Positions 33,359 through 36,661 of a DNA stretch of 36,661 nucleotides are shown piece after piece. Below the pieces are notes generated by a model, which worked only from the letters and a program-made list of their open reading frames with translations, was not told the origin of the DNA and ran no database searches. The stretch is taken from positions 1-36,661 of the forward strand of contig CAJYUW010000025.1 of NCBI GenBank assembly GCA_913778205.1. The letters run 5' to 3'. Within the stretch, counting starts at the first letter, position 1. Every line of letters begins with the position of its first letter. The position numbers and the translations under genes are program-made. The stretch comes from an uncultured Curtobacterium sp. (lineage in GTDB: Bacteria; Actinomycetota; Actinomycetes; Actinomycetales; Microbacteriaceae).

Positions 33359-34791
33359 GCAACGCGACCGCCCAGTCGTTCACGCAGGCGATCACGATCA
33401 AGCTGCGCGAACCGGCGCGGGCCCGGAACCTCGAGCTCGTGCTGCTCGTCATCGCGTGCGGCATCTGCGCCGGCGCGATGGTGCTCGTCCAGCTCGGCAC
33501 CAAGGGGCGGGTCTTCGACACATCCGTGCTGTGGATCGGCGCGACGATCCTCGGGCTGGCGCTCATCATGCACGTCGTGCTGCGCGTCGTCGCCAAGAAC
33601 GCCGACCCCTTCATCCTGCCGGTGGCGCTGGCGCTCAACGGCATCGGCATCGCGGAGATCTACCGGATCGACGTCCACAACGGCCTGAGCGGCTGGGCGG
33701 CGATCGGCGTCAAGCAGATCGTCTGGACGATCCTCGCCATGGCCGTGGCGATCATCGTGCTGTTCGTCGTGCGGAACCACCGCTTCCTGCAGCGGTACCG
33801 CTACATCTTCATGCTCCTGACGATCGTGCTCCTCCTGCTGCCGATGCTGCCGGTGATCGGGTACGCGCCGGGCGGTGCACGCGTCTGGATCCGGTTCGGC
33901 CCGTTCTCCTTCCAGCCCGGCGAGCTCGCGAAGATCACGATGGCGCTGTTCTTCGCCGGCTACCTCGTGACCGCGCGCGACTCCCTGTCGATCGTGGGCA
34001 AGAAGGTCCTCGGCATGACCTTCCCACGAGCCCGCGACCTCGGTCCGATCCTCATCATCTGGGCCGCGGCGATGAGCGTCCTCGTCTTCCAGCGCGACCT
34101 CGGCACGGCACTGCTCTACTTCGGCCTGTTCCTCGTCATGATCTACGTCGCGACGGCGCGGCTGAGCTGGGTCCTGATCGGGCTCGTGCTCTTCGTCGGC
34201 GGCGCCCTCGTCGCGCAGTCCGTGCTCGTGTACGTGCACGGTCGGTTCGAGCAGTGGCTCAACCCGTTCGACAACGCGATCTACAACGCGGACACCCAGG
34301 CCAGCTACCAGCTCGTCCAGGGACTCTTCGGGTTCGCGAACGGCGGCATCACCGGGACCGGACTCGGACAGGGACGGCCCTACATCACCCCGGTCGCCAA
34401 CGCCGACTACATCATCGCCTCGCTCGGGGAGGAACTCGGCCTCATCGGCGTGTTCGCGATCCTGGCGCTCTTCATCGTCTTCGCCTCGCGCGGCATCCGC
34501 GTCGGATTCATGGCGCAGGACGACTTCGGCAAGCTCCTCGGCGTGGGCTTCGGCTTCACGATCGCCCTGCAGGTCTTCGTCGTCGTCGGCGGCATCACGC
34601 GCGTGATCCCCGTGACCGGCCTCACGACGCCGTTCATGGCCGCCGGTGGTTCCTCCCTGATCGCGAACTGGATCATCGCGGCGATGCTGCTGCGCCTGAC
34701 CGACTCGATCCCGGCAGAACAGCGCGTGCAGCAGGGGTCGATCCCCGCTGCCCGCGGACGAGGGGCGACCAGGAAGGAGCGTGCCCGGTGA
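33355..34791 (+). CDS. rodA: SEDS peptidoglycan glycosyltransferase (RodA/FtsW family)
   Basis: A 478-residue multi-pass membrane protein of the SEDS family that polymerises lipid II for elongation and works with a class B PBP. Signature pieces are GGARVWIRFGPFSFQPGELAKI, QRDLGTALLYFGLFLVMIY, YQLVQGLFGFANGGITGTGLG and ANADYIIASLGEELGLIG, with TGLTTPFMAAGGSSL near the end. It has about 12 predicted helices. The ATG overlaps the pstP stop. It is immediately followed by pbpA (GTGA overlap), which supplies the transpeptidase partner. Confidence 0.95.
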   Translation: MSNATAQSFTQAITIKLREPARARNLELVLLVIACGICAGAMVLVQLGTKGRVFDTSVLWIGATILGLALIMHVVLRVVAKNADPFILPVALALNGIGIAEIYRIDVHNGLSGWAAIGVKQIVWTILAMAVAIIVLFVVRNHRFLQRYRYIFMLLTIVLLLLPMLPVIGYAPGGARVWIRFGPFSFQPGELAKITMALFFAGYLVTARDSLSIVGKKVLGMTFPRARDLGPILIIWAAAMSVLVFQRDLGTALLYFGLFLVMIYVATARLSWVLIGLVLFVGGALVAQSVLVYVHGRFEQWLNPFDNAIYNADTQASYQLVQGLFGFANGGITGTGLGQGRPYITPVANADYIIASLGEELGLIGVFAILALFIVFASRGIRVGFMAQDDFGKLLGVGFGFTIALQVFVVVGGITRVIPVTGLTTPFMAAGGSSLIANWIIAAMLLRLTDSIPAEQRVQQGSIPAARGRGATRKERAR

Positions 34792-36245
34792 ACCGACAAC
34801 TCCGCGGTGTGTCCACCGTCATCGTGCTCATGTTCGTCGCGCTCTTCGTGTCGACCACCTCGATCCAGTTCTTCTCGGCCGAGCAGCTCCGCGCCGACCC
34901 GCGGAACTCCCGGACGATCCTCGCGAGCTACTCCACGAAGCGCGGCGCCATCCTGGTCGACGGCAGCCCGATCGCCGAGTCCTCACCGTCGGACGACCAG
35001 TACCAGTACCAGCGCAAGTACACGAACGGTGACCTCTACTCGGCGGTCACCGGCTACTTCACCATCGGGCAGGGCAACGCCGGCATCGAGAGCGCGGAGA
35101 ACGGCGTGCTGTCCGGCAACTCGGACGCGTCGTTCTTCCAGAACCTCAACGCCATCCTCACCGGCCAGGACGTCCAGGGCGACAACGTCAACCTGACGAT
35201 CGACCCGGACGTGCAGAAGGCCGCCTACGACGCCCTCGGCACGAACACCGGCGCCGTCGTCGCGATCCAGCCGGGGACCGGCAAGATCCTCGCGATGGTG
35301 TCCAAGGAGTCGTACGACCCGAACGTCCTGACGTCGCACGACACCGCCGACGTCGTGGCGAAGTACCGCCAGCTCGAGCAGGCCACCGGTCAGCCGCTGA
35401 AGAACCGGGCGATCGCCGGCGACCTCTACACGCCCGGCTCCGTGTTCAAGCTCATCGTCGCGTCGGCGGCGCTCGAGGGCGGCAAGTACAACCTCGACTC
35501 CACGTTCCCGAACCCGTCGCGACTGCAGCTCCCGGGCACGAGCACATACATCAACAACGCCGAGGGTGGCTCCTGCGGCGGCGGCGACAAGGTCAAGCTC
35601 CGCACGGCGATCCAGTACTCGTGCAACATCCCGTTCGCCGAGCTCGGCCAGAAGCTGGGCTACGACGCGATCAAGAGCATGGCGGACAAGTACGGCTTCG
35701 GCGACCAGATCGAGGTGCCGATGAAGGCGACGGCGAGCCAGTACCCGGACGTCAGCGACGACACGGCGCAGCTCATGCTCAGCGCGTTCGGCCAGGCGAG
35801 CGTCCGCGTGACCCCGCTGCAGATCGCCATGGTGTCCGCGGGCATCGCGAACGGCGGTACGGTGATGCAGCCGACCCTGGTCGACTCGATCACGACGAGC
35901 GACCTCAAGACGGTCGAGTCGTTCTCGCCGAAGGAGTTCAGCAGCCCGCTGTCCTCCTCCGAGGCCGGAGACCTGACGGAGGCGATGCAGAGCGTCGTCA
36001 GCGCCGGGACCGGCACGAATGCGAAGATCGACGGGGTCGACGTCGCCGGCAAGACCGGCACCGCCGAGAACGGCCCGGGCGACCCCTACACGCTCTGGTT
36101 CACGGGATTCGCTCCGGCGAAGGACCCGGAGGTCGCCGTCGCGGTCGTCGTCGGGAACGGCGGCGGTCTCGGGCAGTCCGGGGTCGGCAACACGGTCGCG
36201 GCTCCGGTCGCGAAGAAGGTCATGGAGGCGGTGCTGAACAAATGA
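34788..36245 (+). CDS. pbpA: Penicillin-binding protein PbpA (class B transpeptidase)
   Basis: A 485-residue membrane-anchored DD-transpeptidase acting outside the membrane. It has one N-terminal helix (about 8-30), a dimerisation/pedestal domain, and a catalytic domain with the SxxK motif TPGSVFK (S218, K221), SCN (278-280) and KTGTAE (422-427). It has no PASTA domains. It crosslinks strands made by RodA. The GTG at 34788 overlaps the rodA stop; GGAAGGAG stands upstream. Its stop overlaps pknA. Confidence 0.95.
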   Translation: MNRQLRGVSTVIVLMFVALFVSTTSIQFFSAEQLRADPRNSRTILASYSTKRGAILVDGSPIAESSPSDDQYQYQRKYTNGDLYSAVTGYFTIGQGNAGIESAENGVLSGNSDASFFQNLNAILTGQDVQGDNVNLTIDPDVQKAAYDALGTNTGAVVAIQPGTGKILAMVSKESYDPNVLTSHDTADVVAKYRQLEQATGQPLKNRAIAGDLYTPGSVFKLIVASAALEGGKYNLDSTFPNPSRLQLPGTSTYINNAEGGSCGGGDKVKLRTAIQYSCNIPFAELGQKLGYDAIKSMADKYGFGDQIEVPMKATASQYPDVSDDTAQLMLSAFGQASVRVTPLQIAMVSAGIANGGTVMQPTLVDSITTSDLKTVESFSPKEFSSPLSSSEAGDLTEAMQSVVSAGTGTNAKIDGVDVAGKTGTAENGPGDPYTLWFTGFAPAKDPEVAVAVVVGNGGGLGQSGVGNTVAAPVAKKVMEAVLNK

Positions 36246-36661
36246 GACCCACCAGCGGGCTCACCTTCGGTGGGCGGTACCAACTCTCGTCCCGCGTCGC
36301 GATCGGCGGCATGGGTGAGGTGTGGCAGGCGACCGACCTGGTCATCGGCCGCACCGTCGCGCTCAAGATCCTCAAGGACGAGTACCTCGGCGACCCCGGG
36401 TTCCTCGAGCGCTTCCGCGCCGAGGCCCGGCACGCCGCACTCGTCAACCACGAGGGCATCGCGAACGTCTTCGACTACGGCGAGGAGGACGGCAGCGCCT
36501 ACCTCGTGATGGAGCTCGTCCCCGGCGAGGCGCTCTCGACCATGATCGAGCGGGAGCAAACGCTGCCGGTCGACAAGGTCCTCGACATCGTCGCGCAGAC
36601 CGCGAACGCCCTGCAGGCCGCACACGCCGTCGGGCTCGTGCACCGCGACATCAAGCCGGGC
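36242..36661 (+). CDS. pknA: Ser/Thr protein kinase PknA, N-terminal part (cut by window edge)
   Basis: The first 140 residues of a Hanks-type kinase, open to the window end. The glycine loop [15 protein letters not shown] (18-32), the ATP lysine in VALKILK (K42), the C-helix glutamate region [14 protein letters not shown], and the catalytic loop HRDIKPG (134-140) are all seen. In this gene order (fhaA-fhaB-pstP-rodA-pbpA) the next gene is pknA in Actinobacteria, normally followed by pknB. The start overlaps pbpA by 4 nt (ATGA). Confidence 0.93.
   Translation, partial: MRPTSGLTFGGRYQLSSRVAIGGMGEVWQATDLVIGRTVALKILKDEYLGDPGFLERFRAEARHAALVNHEGIANVFDYGEEDGSAYLVMELVPGEALSTMIEREQTLPVDKVLDIVAQTANALQAAHAVGLVHRDIKPG

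Overview
This is high-GC DNA (a coding stretch near 9241 counts about 67% GC) with a gene layout typical of Actinobacteria. At the right end lies the conserved fhaA-fhaB-pstP-rodA-pbpA-pknA cell-growth operon beside a tRNA-Leu. The leaderless starts, a puo-type putrescine oxidase and a CelR/CebR-type operator fit a member of the Microbacteriaceae. Curtobacterium or a close relative is my guess, but it rests on gene style and not on a database match.

Layout. Bases 1-157 are an inverted (fold-back) copy of the oxidoreductase gene that continues at 158-489, probably a contig-end artefact. From 489 to 17785 runs a large polyamine-catabolism region. It holds an FAD amine oxidase (489-1817), a membrane protein, an SDR and a VOC protein, then aguB-aguA (agmatine to putrescine), a secreted esterase, puuP (putrescine importer) with a 460-residue aldehyde dehydrogenase, and gabT-gabD-puo on the minus strand. 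A PucR-type regulator is divergent from gabT and a TetR regulator follows it. The region is interrupted at 10577-13365 by a vapBC toxin-antitoxin pair and glgX. Read together, the genes give a route agmatine -> N-carbamoylputrescine -> putrescine -> 4-aminobutanal -> GABA -> succinate semialdehyde -> succinate, with uptake of external putrescine.

From 20396 to 23765 is a foreign-looking block of about 3.3 kb. It is flanked by 97-bp direct repeats that include the last codons and terminator of a small PLDc_N-type membrane gene, and its GC is locally as low as about 55%. It encodes an 824-residue secreted protein (three beta-rich repeats, a conserved wall-associated-type domain and a short, very cationic C-terminal tip), followed closely by a 105-residue two-helix membrane protein. 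This is the best candidate for an undescribed system; a toxin/immunity pair is one hypothesis.

From 23769 to 30331 is a sugar locus: a GH42 beta-galactosidase, two CUT1 permeases and a binding lipoprotein on the minus strand, with a divergent LacI regulator. The intergenic region carries two copies of TGGGAGCGCTCCCA, the operator known for CelR/CebR. A tRNA-Leu(CAG) and the cell-growth and Ser/Thr-kinase operon complete the window; pknA runs off the right edge.

A recurring theme is leaderless transcription: seven genes have a -10-like hexamer ending exactly 6 nt before the start codon. A second is a family of near-identical intergenic palindromes that serve as terminators.
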